Shown: positions 44,595-54,198 of the stretch, in pieces
Layout of the letters: each line of letters starts with the position of its first letter
Position numbering within the stretch: the first letter of the stretch is position 1
NCBI GenBank assembly: GCA_030065615.1
Contig: JASJDR010000019.1
Span: 1-64,000, forward strand
Direction: 5' to 3'
Origin: Xenococcus sp. MO_188.B8
GTDB taxonomy: Bacteria; Cyanobacteriota; Cyanobacteriia; Cyanobacteriales; Xenococcaceae
Length of the DNA: 64,000 bases
The notes under the pieces: model-generated
The model's input: the letters and a program-made list of their open reading frames with translations, nothing else
Told to the model about the DNA's origin: nothing
The model's database searches: none
Program-made: the position numbers and the translations under genes

Positions 44595-46112
44595 CTATAC
44601 TGTTACTCCTGGGATTATAGCGTCTGTAGTATCAGCACCAGTAAAGTCAGCGGTACCTATGCCAGTTGCATCAGTGAAATTAGACTTAATCAAGGTAGAG
44701 TTGCTAAAGTCAGCATTATCTACCTGTGCTCCAATAGCGAAACCATCGATAAATTGAAAGTCCATTGCATTAACGTTTCTTAAGTTAGCACTGCTCAAAT
44801 CCGCCTTTTCGAAGTTAGCTCCTTCAAGGTTTGCCCGACGGAAATTGGTTCTATTAGTTGTATCGTTTCCTATTGCCTCTTTGAAGTTAGCGCCAACCAG
44901 GACTGCATCTCTGAAATCAGTACCGATGATGTTTGTTTTCTCAGCGAAAACATTAGTCAGATTAGCTCCAAGGGTATCAGCGTCAGTTCCATCACGGAAA
45001 TCAGCCCCGGTTAGGATAGCCTCTGTCAGATTAGCGCCAGTCAGGTTTGCATCCTGCAGGATAGCTCCCGTCAAATTAGCACCAGTTAGATTTGCATTAC
45101 TGAGATCCGCACCCGTTAAATCGACGCCGCTAAGGTCAACACCAGACAAGTTAGCACCATCCAATTCAACCCCTCCGGTAAAGTCGGCTCCGGTGAGAAT
45201 AGCATTGTTGAGGTTGGCATTGCTAAGGTCAGCACCGGTAAAAATGGCATTGGTTAAAGTTGCATCTTCGAGGAAGATACCTTCCGCAGAAGCCCCTGTA
45301 AAATTAGCATCAGCCAGGAGAGTATCCGCAAAGCTAACTCCTGTCAGGATAGTTGGATTATTAGAATCAAAGGCACTAAAATCAGCCCCATTAAGGTTGA
45401 GGTCTTCGGCGCTAAAGTTGGTTAAATCTGCCCCCTTGAAGCTGACATTGGTTGCCGTCTCGCCTTCAGGTGCCGCAACATCAGTCCAGTTCACATTGGC
45501 AAGGTTGGCTAAATCAAAGGTGGCATTGCTAAGGGTAAGATCAGTAAAGCTGGCGGTCGTAAAATCAACGCCTGTGAAATTCGTATTGACGATGATATTA
45601 GCTTCGAAGCTAACTCCTTGCATAATTGCATCTGTGAAGTTAGCGTCTGTCAAATCAGCCGCTTTCAGACTAGCTTCAGTTAAATCTGCTCCTATTCCAT
45701 CTCCATTGCCATCGCTAAAATCAGCACCAACTAACAGAGGTCGCTCTGACTGTTCTCCACTGAGCTCAGCCTTGAACAAGTTGGCATCTCGTAAGTCGGC
45801 ATTGGTGAGGTCAATGCCATTGGTACTAATCTCCGATAAATTTACCTCCCGCAGGTTGGCATCAGTAAAATTAACATTCTCTAAGGTTGCTTTAAAGAGA
45901 CTGGTTGTCGGAAAGTTAGCACTGGGTCTGAAGTTGGCATCACTAGCATTAACATTTAACCAATTTGTTTCTTCAAAGTTGGTTCCTCTCAGCCTTGTGT
46001 CAATGAATGAAACATTGGTCAAGGTGGCTTTAAAGAAGTTAGAACCATTGAGGTTCTGACCATTAAAATTATTTCCAACTAGATCCTGTTCACTAAAATC
46101 AAAAACTGCCAT
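44595..46112 (-). CDS. Pentapeptide-repeat protein
   Basis: From ATG 46112, preceded by GGAG, the protein is 505 residues. Almost the whole length is A(D/N)LXX-type repeats such as ANLTGANLTGAILQDANLTG, which fold into a right-handed quadrilateral beta-helix. A short non-repeat head (MAVFDFSEQDLVGNNF) and tail (about the last 15 residues) are present. No signal peptide or enzyme domain is seen. Such proteins are abundant in cyanobacteria and mostly of unknown function; a few act as DNA mimics or scaffolds. The same head sequence recurs in the truncated copy upstream. Confidence 0.92.
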   Translation of the reverse strand: MAVFDFSEQDLVGNNFNGQNLNGSNFFKATLTNVSFIDTRLRGTNFEETNWLNVNASDANFRPSANFPTTSLFKATLENVNFTDANLREVNLSEISTNGIDLTNADLRDANLFKAELSGEQSERPLLVGADFSDGNGDGIGADLTEASLKAADLTDANFTDAIMQGVSFEANIIVNTNFTGVDFTTASFTDLTLSNATFDLANLANVNWTDVAAPEGETATNVSFKGADLTNFSAEDLNLNGADFSAFDSNNPTILTGVSFADTLLADANFTGASAEGIFLEDATLTNAIFTGADLSNANLNNAILTGADFTGGVELDGANLSGVDLSGVDLTGADLSNANLTGANLTGAILQDANLTGANLTEAILTGADFRDGTDADTLGANLTNVFAEKTNIIGTDFRDAVLVGANFKEAIGNDTTNRTNFRRANLEGANFEKADLSSANLRNVNAMDFQFIDGFAIGAQVDNADFSNSTLIKSNFTDATGIGTADFTGADTTDAIIPGVTV

Positions 46113-46533
46113 AACTATCTCCAAAAATAAATATTAACTGCAATAGGGTTTACGTTTAAGTAAAAACTAAGAAACACTGGTCACTGGGCTTTTATAGTTA
46201 GCCGATAAAAATTTAAAATTTAAGTCGATACTTTGACTGATTCGGAATGTATCTGGTGCTGTCTCATTGTTATCGCCACCAATCAAAGACAAATTGAAAA
46301 ATTTACCTGCTTTTCTGAACAGACTATTGCTGCCGTCTAAACTCTAGATATGGTCATTACTTTCTAAGCCTTAGGAACGAATGTCTCAAACAGTGAATCA
46401 GCATCCGTAATGTCGATAATTTCGAATTTCGTTGGGCTCAGATGGTAGTGCCTGTCCTTCTCCAGGAGGAAACCCAAAGTCTATCTCATCAATAGTGATC
46501 ACATTCGGCAGCATTCTCATCCTAAATGATGGA

Positions 46534-46638
46534 GAGTAACCGCCTTCGATCTTTGTTTGTTTGCACAAAGCTAAGGCCATTCAAATTTTGACCATCAAAA
46601 TTTTGGTTAATCAGAGTTCGTCTATCAAAGACTGACAT
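46534..46638 (-). pseudogene. Truncated paralogue of the pentapeptide-repeat gene
   Basis: From ATG 46638 the frame reads MSVFDRRTLINQNFDGQNL then NGLSFVQTNKDRRR and stops after about 35 codons. Its head matches MAVFDFSEQDLVGNNFNGQNLNGSNF of the downstream gene, so it is the 5' stub of a second copy that has lost its repeats. Confidence 0.65.
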
Positions 46639-47426
46639 AGCAAATTAAACCTCAAAAGAAAATTTAAAACTTTAGTTACTTATGCAGACAAAAGTAAGTA
46701 GTAACACAACACAATCTGTGCATTCAGACTTGGTAAATATTTAATGTACTTAAACTGGTAAATTTAATTAAAAGCCCAGGTAATTTCAGCAAGACCCGTA
46801 CTACTTGTTTTTTACACTAGTAATAATTACGGACAGTAGTACAGTCTGTCAACCTACAACAAAACAACCATCATTCATAGAAAATTTTCTATGTTTTCTA
46901 GATTACCATTGCTTTTTTGTAATGCTAGAAAATATGCATAGACTGACTTCTGTTGCTATTCTGTGACATGGTTTAGCGCCGATCATACCCTTTGAAAACG
47001 ATATATTAAACCTTCTAAATAAGCTAAAATTATAATTTTTTTTTATATTAAATTAGATTTATATAGTAAATTATAATCAAGTGTCATAATGTGACGGTAA
47101 AACTTTGATTAAAAATCTTTTGATAATCAATATAACGAATAATTTTTAACAGAAATTCCGAAATATGTTCTCAAAAATCTCATAGCCAAGAGCCAAAACC
47201 TAAGAGCCATATTAGTATTACTATTTAATTCATGTTTTAAATCAGCAACGCCGGCAATTCATTACAATATATTTTTTAGTGTATAGCTGTAGGCTCTAGG
47301 CTCAATACTCCAAGCATAAAGCGAATCTAAAGATTTAAAATTATGCTCATCGTAAGGATAACAATTATCGATTATTCAAGAGTGCTAGAATTCCTCTAGC
47401 AAACTTTGGGCAGATTACAAAACAGT
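46639..47426. other. 788-bp AT-rich spacer between divergent genes
   Basis: No gene is recognised. The stretch is AT-rich, especially 47030-47120, and holds the upstream regions of the leftward pentapeptide stub and the rightward glycosyltransferase gene. I see no strong promoter consensus, tRNA or long repeat. Confidence 0.5.
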
Positions 47427-48401
47427 ATGGCGACGGTCAAAAAATTAATTATCCAAATCCCTTGTTATAACGAAGAAGCAACCTTGGGATTAACTCTTTC
47501 TCAATTACCGCGCCAGATCCCAGGAGTTGAACAGGTAGAATGGTTGATAATTAACGATGGTAGTCGCGATCGCACGGTAGAAGTAGCTGAAGCTTCTGGA
47601 GTAGACCATATTGTCAATTTTGAGCAAAACCAAGGCTTAGCCAAAGGTTTCATGGCGGGAGTTGAAGCTTGTCTCAAAGCTGGAGCAGACATTATTGTTA
47701 ATACCGATGCCGATAATCAATATTGTGCTGATGATATTCCCAAACTAATTCAGCCTATTCTCGATGGTACAGCAGAAATTGTCGTGGGTGCCAGGCCAAT
47801 TCAAGAAATTAAAGATTTTTCTCCTGTTAAAAAATTCCTGCAAAAGTTAGGCAGTTGGGTTGTTAGAATTGCTAGCAACACAGATATTCCCGATGCCCCC
47901 AGTGGGTTTCGCGCTATCAGTCGCGAAGCAGCTATTAGATTGAATGTCTTTAACGAATATACCTACACTTTAGAAACTATTATTCAAGCTGGTCAAAGAG
48001 GGATGGCGATTACCTATGTCCCGATCCGTACCAACGGCTATCTACGTCCATCTCGTCTGGTAAAAAGTATTCCTGCATATATTCAGCGATCGATCATTAC
48101 GATTATCCGCATCTTTATGACCTATCGTCCCTTACAATTTTTTATGATGTTGGGGACTGTTCCTTTTACCGCAGGTATGTTACTTTGTCTGCGTTGGTTA
48201 TTGTTATTCTGGGAGATTTTTGGTGATAATCCAGCAAAACCTCGGGTTCCCAGCCTAATACTGGCAGCAGTTCTGATTCTAATTGGTTTTCAGCTATGGA
48301 TACTCGGTTTAGTCGCTGATTTGATGTCAGTAAATCGCAAATTGCTAGAAGATATTCAACTAAAATTACGTCGTAATGATTTGAACCATAATGAATTCTA
48401 A
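47427..48401 (+). CDS. Polyprenyl-phosphate-type family 2 glycosyltransferase with two membrane segments
   Basis: From ATG 47427 the protein is 324 residues. The GT2 domain has IIQIPCYNEEATLGLTLSQL, WLIINDGSRDRTVEVA, NQGLAKGFMAGVEACLKAGA and DIIVNTDADNQYCADD (DAD). DAPSGFRAISREAAI resembles the acceptor-loop motif of DPM/GtrB-like enzymes. Two C-terminal hydrophobic segments (about 235-300) anchor it. It likely transfers a sugar to a polyprenyl phosphate or a lipid acceptor. It stands alone before the prohibitin-like gene. Confidence 0.88.
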   Translation: MATVKKLIIQIPCYNEEATLGLTLSQLPRQIPGVEQVEWLIINDGSRDRTVEVAEASGVDHIVNFEQNQGLAKGFMAGVEACLKAGADIIVNTDADNQYCADDIPKLIQPILDGTAEIVVGARPIQEIKDFSPVKKFLQKLGSWVVRIASNTDIPDAPSGFRAISREAAIRLNVFNEYTYTLETIIQAGQRGMAITYVPIRTNGYLRPSRLVKSIPAYIQRSIITIIRIFMTYRPLQFFMMLGTVPFTAGMLLCLRWLLLFWEIFGDNPAKPRVPSLILAAVLILIGFQLWILGLVADLMSVNRKLLEDIQLKLRRNDLNHNEF

Positions 48402-48438
48402 ATTCTAAATTCTAAATTTTCTTGGAAGGGATTAGTAG

Positions 48439-48466
48439 TATGCATAATGTACTATGCATAATGTAC
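48439..48466. repeat. 14-bp tandem duplication TATGCATAATGTAC x2
   Basis: Two identical adjacent units, each holding the palindrome TATGCATA, lie 44 bp upstream of the prohibitin-like gene. Just before, at about 48391-48418, AATTCTAA-type units repeat three times. Confidence 0.75.
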
Positions 48467-48509
48467 ATAGTATAGTTCTGCTTTGTGATTCAGTGCTGTC
48501 TAAAAAATT

Positions 48510-49352
48510 ATGCGCTCAAATAATCAATTCAATCAATTTAACCAATTTAATAAATTTAATCAATTGGGATTGTATCTTACCGGAGGAATTTTTCTGTTAG
48601 TTATTTTGGCTTTTCTCAGACCATTCACGATTATCAATGCGGGAGAAAGAGGGGTTGTGATGCGTTTTGGGAAAGTTCAGGATACAGTATTTGATGAAGG
48701 GATTCATCTGATTATGCCTATTGTTACCACAGTTAAAAGAATAACCGTCCGCATCCAGAGAGACGACGTTCAAGCAGAGGCTTTTTCCCGAGACTTGCAA
48801 TATATCCAAACGGATATTGCAGTCAATTGGCATATCGAACCTACTACTGTAAATAAAATATTTCAAGAAGTTGGAGATCAAACAGAAATAGTCAGGCGGA
48901 TTATTACCCCTGCGGTTTCGGAAGTGGTGAAAGCTGCAACTGCTAAAAAAACTGCTGAAGAAATTATTGCTAAACGAACTGAACTGAAACAGGAAATTGA
49001 TACTCAACTCAGAGAAAGACTAGGGAGTTATGGTGTTGTTGTTGATGATGTTTCCTTAGTTAATATCGACTTTACTGACGAATTTGCAAAAGCGATCGAA
49101 GCCAAACAAATCGCCGAACAAGAAGCCAAAAGAGCTAGATTTGAAGCCTTAAAAGCCAAAGAACAAGCTCAAGCTGATATTAACCGTGCTCAAGGTCAGG
49201 CAGAAGCCCAAAGACTCCAAAGACAAACCTTAACTCCAGAATTACTTCAAAAACAGGCTATTGAAAAATGGGATGGTAAGTTTCCTCAAGTTTTAACAGG
49301 AGATGGTGCATTACCCTTTATTACTATTGATCCAAAAACTTTTAATAAGTAA
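48510..49352 (+). CDS. Prohibitin-family SPFH protein
   Basis: The 280-residue protein has a repetitive NQFNQFNQFNKFNQ head, one transmembrane segment (about residues 20-41), and an SPFH domain (INAGERGVVMRFGKVQDTV to about residue 205), followed by an alanine-, glutamate- and lysine-rich coiled coil (AKAIEAKQIAEQEAKRARFE). SPFH proteins form large ring or cage assemblies on membranes and affect membrane-protein quality control with FtsH. The head arises from a short imperfect DNA repeat (AATCAATTT-like units) and may vary in length. Confidence 0.92.
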   Translation: MRSNNQFNQFNQFNKFNQLGLYLTGGIFLLVILAFLRPFTIINAGERGVVMRFGKVQDTVFDEGIHLIMPIVTTVKRITVRIQRDDVQAEAFSRDLQYIQTDIAVNWHIEPTTVNKIFQEVGDQTEIVRRIITPAVSEVVKAATAKKTAEEIIAKRTELKQEIDTQLRERLGSYGVVVDDVSLVNIDFTDEFAKAIEAKQIAEQEAKRARFEALKAKEQAQADINRAQGQAEAQRLQRQTLTPELLQKQAIEKWDGKFPQVLTGDGALPFITIDPKTFNK

Positions 49353-49455
49353 CTCCTTATTGCGATCGCGCTACCCTAGAATTATCTCATGCCAGGGATC
49401 AGTCATAATATATAAAGAAAATATAAAACAGCTGAGCGTCACTGGGGGATTCAAT

Positions 49456-49851
49456 ATGGAATGTAAATTGAAACACCTAGATTTAATTCAGGGAGTTATT
49501 AATCGGATGGCTAGTAATTCCTTCTCATTAAAAAACTGGACTGTAGTTTTGGTATCTGCTTTGTTTGCTTTGGCTGCTAAGAATTCTGATACTGTTTTTA
49601 TCGCTATCGCTTTTTTGCCTGTTGCTGCTTTTTGGCTACTTGATGGTTATTTTCTGAGACAAGAAAGATTGTATCGAAAATTATATGATCGCGTTATCAA
49701 GCTAGAAGAAAAAGATATTGATTTTTCAATGAATACTACTGATTTTTCGGCTCATGTAAATTCTTGGTTACTTGTTTGTTTGTCCAAAACTCTTTTGATT
49801 TTTTATGGCTTTATTTTGGCAACAATAGTCATTGTAGTCATTTTGGTGTAA
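49456..49851 (+). CDS. Small membrane protein of unknown function
   Basis: From ATG 49456 (GGGGGAT upstream) the protein is 131 residues. It has two hydrophobic segments at about 28-60 and one at the C-terminus (about 105-131), with a charged segment FLRQERLYRKLYDRVIKLEEKD between. I do not recognise a named family. It lies 104 bp after the prohibitin-like gene on the same strand and converges on pgsA. Confidence 0.65.
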   Translation: MECKLKHLDLIQGVINRMASNSFSLKNWTVVLVSALFALAAKNSDTVFIAIAFLPVAAFWLLDGYFLRQERLYRKLYDRVIKLEEKDIDFSMNTTDFSAHVNSWLLVCLSKTLLIFYGFILATIVIVVILV

Positions 49852-49886
49852 ATCTATTTGCAGTTGCTTAATCTTTTGGGATTTTA

Positions 49887-50402
49887 CTATGATTTCAAAA
49901 CATAAATCAATCCAGAAACTATAGTTAAAATTACTGACAACCAGAAAATTATCAATCCAGACAGATTCCAAGGATTAGCTAACGGAGCCATTAAAATAGC
50001 GATCGCAATAATTTGCGTAACAGTTTTCAATTTACCCCAAATATTCGCTCCACTGATTTTAGTACTACCAGTTAAATTGGGGTTAACTCGCCATCCCGCG
50101 ATCGCCAACTCCCTAGCTAAAATCACGCAGACCCCCCAAGCAGGAACTAATTGTAATTCAATTAAAGCGAGCAGGCTTCCCAATACTAGTAACTTATCTA
50201 CCAGCGGATCGAGGAACTTGCCCAATTCAGTTACCAAATCAAGTTTGCGAGCTAGATAACCATCTAACCAATCTGTACCGGCAGCGATTACAAAAATTCC
50301 CACTGCCAACCAACGATTGGTTACAGTGGGATTTTCTAATAGATAGAGAATAAAAGGTAATCCAAAAAGACGAGATAAAGTAATCCAGGTAGGAAGATTC
50401 AT
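49887..50402 (-). CDS. pgsA: CDP-diacylglycerol--glycerol-3-phosphate 3-phosphatidyltransferase
   Basis: From ATG 50402 (MNLPTWITLSRLFG, the usual family start) the protein is 171 residues; the frame extends to 50432. The CDP-alcohol phosphotransferase motif is complete: D44-x2-DG-x2-AR-x8-G-x3-D65-x3-D69 (DWLDGYLARK, GKFLDPLVDK). With about five membrane segments it makes phosphatidylglycerolphosphate, precursor of phosphatidylglycerol, which is essential for cyanobacterial photosystems. It lies 65 bp downstream of a sugar-phosphate transferase gene on the same strand. Confidence 0.95.
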   Translation of the reverse strand: MNLPTWITLSRLFGLPFILYLLENPTVTNRWLAVGIFVIAAGTDWLDGYLARKLDLVTELGKFLDPLVDKLLVLGSLLALIELQLVPAWGVCVILARELAIAGWRVNPNLTGSTKISGANIWGKLKTVTQIIAIAILMAPLANPWNLSGLIIFWLSVILTIVSGLIYVLKS

Positions 50403-50466
50403 TAAAATACGTATTCTTTCAATTGAATCCAAAATTGTAATTCCAAAAACTTATCATTGATTACTT

Positions 50467-51147
50467 CTAACAAGCTCCTTTACGAGCTATAACTACCAAG
50501 ACAGTTCTTAAAATTAGATTTATATCATATATGATTGACCATTTACGCTGATAATCGAGATCCATTTCCACAACTTCCTCAAAATCTGAAATACTTGAGC
50601 GACCTTTTACTTGCCATTCTCCAGTAATTCCTGGTTTCACAAAAAGGCGTTGTAAATGTTTCTGACTATAGTTAGAGACTTCATCAGGAGTAGGAGGACG
50701 GGTACCAACTAAGCTCATATCTCCAGTGAGGACATTCCAAAATTGGGGGAACTCATCGAGACTAGTACGACGTAAAAAACGACCTATACGAGTAATCCGA
50801 GGATCTTGATCATTTTTAAAAATATGACCTTGAGCTTGATTCTCAACTAAATGTTTTTGCTGCTCAGCATTAACAATCATGGAGCGAAATTTCCAAATTC
50901 GAAATCTCTTGCCATTGAAACCACAACGAATTTGACTATATAGTATGGGGCCAGGACTATCACACTGCATTGCTATGCTAATCGGAATAGCTAAAAGCAG
51001 AGTAATACTTAAACCAACTAAACCACCTAGGATGTCAATAAAGCGTTTTATCTTACTATTTACAGAGGGGTGAGTAAATGGTTGATTGACTAATAAGGGT
51101 TTAGGAGATTGGGCAAATGTAGTAGCGAGAGAAAATGGGGAATTCAT
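50467..51147 (-). CDS. Sugar-1-phosphate transferase, short form
   Basis: The 226-residue protein has one N-terminal membrane hairpin (about 38-65, [20 protein letters not shown]) and the complete catalytic domain: [63 protein letters not shown] and [17 protein letters not shown]. This is the minimal polyprenyl-phosphate phosphoglycosyltransferase type. It is the second such enzyme in the window, outside the main locus, so it may initiate a different glycan. pgsA follows on the same strand. Confidence 0.92.
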   Translation of the reverse strand: MNSPFSLATTFAQSPKPLLVNQPFTHPSVNSKIKRFIDILGGLVGLSITLLLAIPISIAMQCDSPGPILYSQIRCGFNGKRFRIWKFRSMIVNAEQQKHLVENQAQGHIFKNDQDPRITRIGRFLRRTSLDEFPQFWNVLTGDMSLVGTRPPTPDEVSNYSQKHLQRLFVKPGITGEWQVKGRSSISDFEEVVEMDLDYQRKWSIIYDINLILRTVLVVIARKGAC

Positions 51148-51275
51148 CTGTCAATTTAGATTATATGCATAATAAGGCTGTTGTAAAAATAGGTATGACT
51201 TAATCAAAATATGTATGAGTGATAAGAGTATGTATTAGAAATAGAGCTCTCTACAATTTTAGAAAGAATATCCCC

Positions 51276-51479
51276 TCAGGATTTATACGTAACAACCAAC
51301 TTCATCAAATCTTCATGAATAACCAATAGTTTCTTAAAGTTTTGATTAAGTACTCTTCCTAGTATTTTCAAGATTTTAACATTATGCTGTCGGTCATTTT
51401 CTTTGCTAGTATTTAAACCGCGTCTAGTTTCAGATTCCCGTTTTGAATCTGGATCGGGTTTAATTTCCTCTTGGCTCAT
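51276..51479 (-). CDS. Small charged hypothetical protein
   Basis: The 67-residue protein starts at ATG 51479 with GAGG about three bases upstream. The first 30 residues are charged (EEIKPDPDSKRESETRRG); the second half (VKILKILGRVLNQNFKKLLV) is amphipathic. It is transcribed divergently from the Crp/Fnr-type regulator, 88 bp apart. No family is recognised. Confidence 0.5.
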   Translation of the reverse strand: MSQEEIKPDPDSKRESETRRGLNTSKENDRQHNVKILKILGRVLNQNFKKLLVIHEDLMKLVVTYKS

Positions 51480-51567
51480 ACCTCGTTACTTTGTGACTTC
51501 CCCCTGTTGCCTATCTCATTTTTGATGCTAAAAAGGAGATATCCTTTAGCCAGATTGTGATCATTAG

Positions 51568-52281
51568 ATGGAAGAAAAATCCAGTTATCTAGAGCAAAAT
51601 CTCAGTATCGAAGAGCTCATAAAATTAATTCCTTTTTTTGATGGTTTATCTTCAGATAATCAAAACAAAATTACCAACCATTTTGTAAGCCTCTCTCACC
51701 CTGCCAATCAGCTAGTACTTCTAGAAAATGATTGGGGAGGATCTGTATATTTTATTTTGGAAGGATGGGTTAAAATTCGCACCTATAATATGGATGGAAA
51801 AGAAGTGACGCTCAATATTTTAGGTCAAGGTGAAATATTTGGTGAAATGGCTGCATTAGATAAAAAACCCAGGTCTACTGATGCTATCACTCTAACTTCT
51901 ACAATTATTGGCAGAATACCCGCCGAAGATTTTGTGGATATTCTAACTACCGAACCCCAGGCAGGAGTTCGCTTAGCCCAATTGATGGCCAGACGGCTAC
52001 GTCAAATCAATCGCAGATTACAATTAAGAGAAGCTAATAGTACTTCTCGGGTAGCAGATGCGATTTTGTTTTTAGTTGAAGGACAAGGCAAAGAAACAGC
52101 AGGGGGCAAAGAAATTCCTAATTTACCTCATCGAGAAATTAGCAGTTTAAGCGGCTTGGCTCGCGAAACTGTAACCAGAGTGTTAACCAAGTTGGAGAAA
52201 AAAGGCTTGATTCAAAGAGATGCGGATTGGCTGCGAGTACCCGATGTTTTAGCGTTGGAAAATGCTATTACTAGTATTTAG
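51568..52281 (+). CDS. Crp/Fnr-family transcriptional regulator
   Basis: The 237-residue protein has a cyclic-nucleotide-binding-type domain (about 20-140) with GEIFGEMAALDKKPRSTDA near 88-106, where E93 and R102 resemble the cAMP-contact residues, a dimerisation helix, and a winged helix (REISSLSGLARETVTRVLTKLEKKGL, about 187-212). It would bind DNA as a dimer. It differs from NtcA by its long N-terminal lead. The DUF2232 gene follows 46 bp downstream. Targets cannot be inferred. Confidence 0.9.
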   Translation: MEEKSSYLEQNLSIEELIKLIPFFDGLSSDNQNKITNHFVSLSHPANQLVLLENDWGGSVYFILEGWVKIRTYNMDGKEVTLNILGQGEIFGEMAALDKKPRSTDAITLTSTIIGRIPAEDFVDILTTEPQAGVRLAQLMARRLRQINRRLQLREANSTSRVADAILFLVEGQGKETAGGKEIPNLPHREISSLSGLARETVTRVLTKLEKKGLIQRDADWLRVPDVLALENAITSI

Positions 52282-52327
52282 ATGCCTCGATAAACTCGAA
52301 GCAATTTAATCCTTCTAATCTTTATCT

Positions 52328-53083
52328 ATGTCAAAAAAAAAGCACGACCATCAACTATCATCCTTTCCCAAAGCCCCAATGGATTATGACAATTGGATTG
52401 ATGAAGATGAAGCCGATTTTGATTCTCAATCAAGATTCTCCAATCGAGTAAAAACTAAAAAAACTCTGTCCACTAATACCGTAGTGATGGTCGAGACAGC
52501 TTTTTTAGCTAGTACTGCCAGCTTGATTTGGTTAATTAACTATTATTTTCCATTGGGGCCATTACTTAAGTTATTTTTCCCGATTCCGATCGCTTTAGTT
52601 TATTTAAGACGAGGAAATCGTGCGGGATGGATGTCAGCTTGGGTATCGATGCTGTTATTGTCTGTTTTAATGGGGCCAGTTCGCAGTATTGTTTTTATTG
52701 TGCCCTATGGCTTGATTGGAATCCAGTTAGGAGCTTGTTGGGGTCGCCGAGTTCATTGGTCGTTGTCGGTGCTTTTGGGGTCATTAATTGGCAGTTTAGG
52801 GTTATTCTTTCGCTTTTGGCTGTTTTCGATTCTGTTAGGAGAAGATCTTTGGGTATATGTGATGACCCAAATTACCCAACTTGCGGATTGGCTATTTCTG
52901 AAAATAGGGATTTTGGCCCAACCAGATATTACGTTGATTCAGATTTTGGCTTTAATCATGATTTTAGTGAATAACTTGGTTTATTTATTTGCCGTACACT
53001 TAGTAGCTTTGGTACTGTTTGATCGTCTGGGAAATCCGATTCCGCGCCCTCCTCAATGGGTACAAGTTTTGTTGGACTACTAA
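52328..53083 (+). CDS. DUF2232 family membrane protein
   Basis: The 251-residue protein has a hydrophilic, acidic head (about 1-48) and then about six hydrophobic segments. The pattern LLKLFFPIPIALVYLRRGNRAGW near 80-100 is characteristic of DUF2232, a family related to substrate-binding membrane parts of ECF-type transporters. Its stop overlaps the ATG of the CobT-like gene (TAATG at 53081-53085), so the two are translationally coupled. This fits a link to cobalamin or its precursors, which is inference. Confidence 0.82.
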   Translation: MSKKKHDHQLSSFPKAPMDYDNWIDEDEADFDSQSRFSNRVKTKKTLSTNTVVMVETAFLASTASLIWLINYYFPLGPLLKLFFPIPIALVYLRRGNRAGWMSAWVSMLLLSVLMGPVRSIVFIVPYGLIGIQLGACWGRRVHWSLSVLLGSLIGSLGLFFRFWLFSILLGEDLWVYVMTQITQLADWLFLKIGILAQPDITLIQILALIMILVNNLVYLFAVHLVALVLFDRLGNPIPRPPQWVQVLLDY

Positions 53084-54198
53084 TGATTTTTCTTTATACT
53101 CAGTGCCAACAGGCACAGAATTGGCTCAGACGATATCAAGGTAAAAATTGTAGTTTTGCTTGTATTTTGGGTTTTACCGCCACAGGTTTGATTCCTGGTA
53201 TTTCTGCTGCTGGGGCAACGCCTCAAGATCGCGAATATACAGCGATCGCTGATGCCGAATTTTTACATGCCGGGGCCAAATCTCACCCTAAATATCCTTT
53301 ACCTGATCTGAATATAGGAGTTTCCCCGGTCTTTATTTCCCGCGCCATCATCGAATCTTTAGCGATTCCTAGCTATATTTTCAATGCGGGCCTAGTCCAT
53401 CAACCGCCCGTAGAGACCATAGACTTGGGGGGAACGATGGCTCGTTGTCTTTCTTCGGGACAGGCAATGGCAATCAAGACAGTGCGAGATCTTTTTCACC
53501 AAGGTTGGCAATGGGGAGAGCAACTTGCAGCTACTAGAGATTACTTAATCATCGGTGAATGTGTAGTTGGGGGTACCACCACTGCTCTAGCTGTACTGAT
53601 GGGATTAGGTATCGAAGCTGCAGGGATGGTTAATAGCAGTCATCCCCAATGTAATCACGCTCAAAAACTATCCCTGGTTCAAGAAGGTTTAAACAAGGCA
53701 AAATTTATTAAAACCGCTCAAGGAATCGATCCTTTTTCTGTGGTGGCGGCAGTGGGAGATCCGATGCAAATTGTTGCCGCAGGAATGGCCCTGGCAGCTA
53801 GCCTTCGTGGCGGGGTAATCTTAGCTGGCGGAACTCAAATGTTGGCGGTTTATGCTTTGATGAAAGCGATCGCAGCTCACTATGGTCAGGAAGCTAAATG
53901 GGATGAAATAGTTGTCGGGACAACCCGATGGGTAGCGGAAGATGCGACTGGTAATACTATTCAATTAGCGGAATTAATTAAGGGAGTCCCGCTACTTGCC
54001 ACTGGACTTCATTTTCATACTGCTAAATATCCTTGTTTGCGAGCTTATGAACGAGGATATGTCAAAGAAGGTGTGGGTGCAGGAGGATGCGCAATTGCTG
54101 CCCATCTTGCACAAGACTGGACTCCCATTCAATTGGTAAATATCATTGAAAATTTGTTGATCAACTATCGAAATTCAAGAAGGAATCCTGTAAGTTAG
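53083..54198 (+). CDS. CobT-like phosphoribosyltransferase family protein (TIGR00303 type)
   Basis: From ATG 53083 the protein is 371 residues; the frame extends to 53056. Motifs include ISAAGATPQDREYTAIADAEFL, NAGLVHQPPVETIDLGG, IIGECVVGGTTTALAVLMGLG, VVAAVGDPMQIVAAGMAL and GGVILAGGTQMLAVYALM. These match the cyanobacterial/archaeal group related to CobT, which makes alpha-ribazole phosphate for the lower ligand of cobamides. Activity of this subgroup on dimethylbenzimidazole or adenine is not certain. It is coupled to the DUF2232 gene and overlaps the convergent small gene by 24 bp. Confidence 0.88.
   Translation: MIFLYTQCQQAQNWLRRYQGKNCSFACILGFTATGLIPGISAAGATPQDREYTAIADAEFLHAGAKSHPKYPLPDLNIGVSPVFISRAIIESLAIPSYIFNAGLVHQPPVETIDLGGTMARCLSSGQAMAIKTVRDLFHQGWQWGEQLAATRDYLIIGECVVGGTTTALAVLMGLGIEAAGMVNSSHPQCNHAQKLSLVQEGLNKAKFIKTAQGIDPFSVVAAVGDPMQIVAAGMALAASLRGGVILAGGTQMLAVYALMKAIAAHYGQEAKWDEIVVGTTRWVAEDATGNTIQLAELIKGVPLLATGLHFHTAKYPCLRAYERGYVKEGVGAGGCAIAAHLAQDWTPIQLVNIIENLLINYRNSRRNPVS

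Noticed and set aside
44845-46059. 404-codon plus-strand open frame
   Set aside because: It is antisense to the pentapeptide-repeat gene; the regular repeat keeps the opposite strand open, and the product is low-complexity.
44600-46100. CRISPR-like periodic DNA
   Set aside because: The period is short and imperfect and encodes pentapeptide repeats; there are no conserved repeats with unique spacers.
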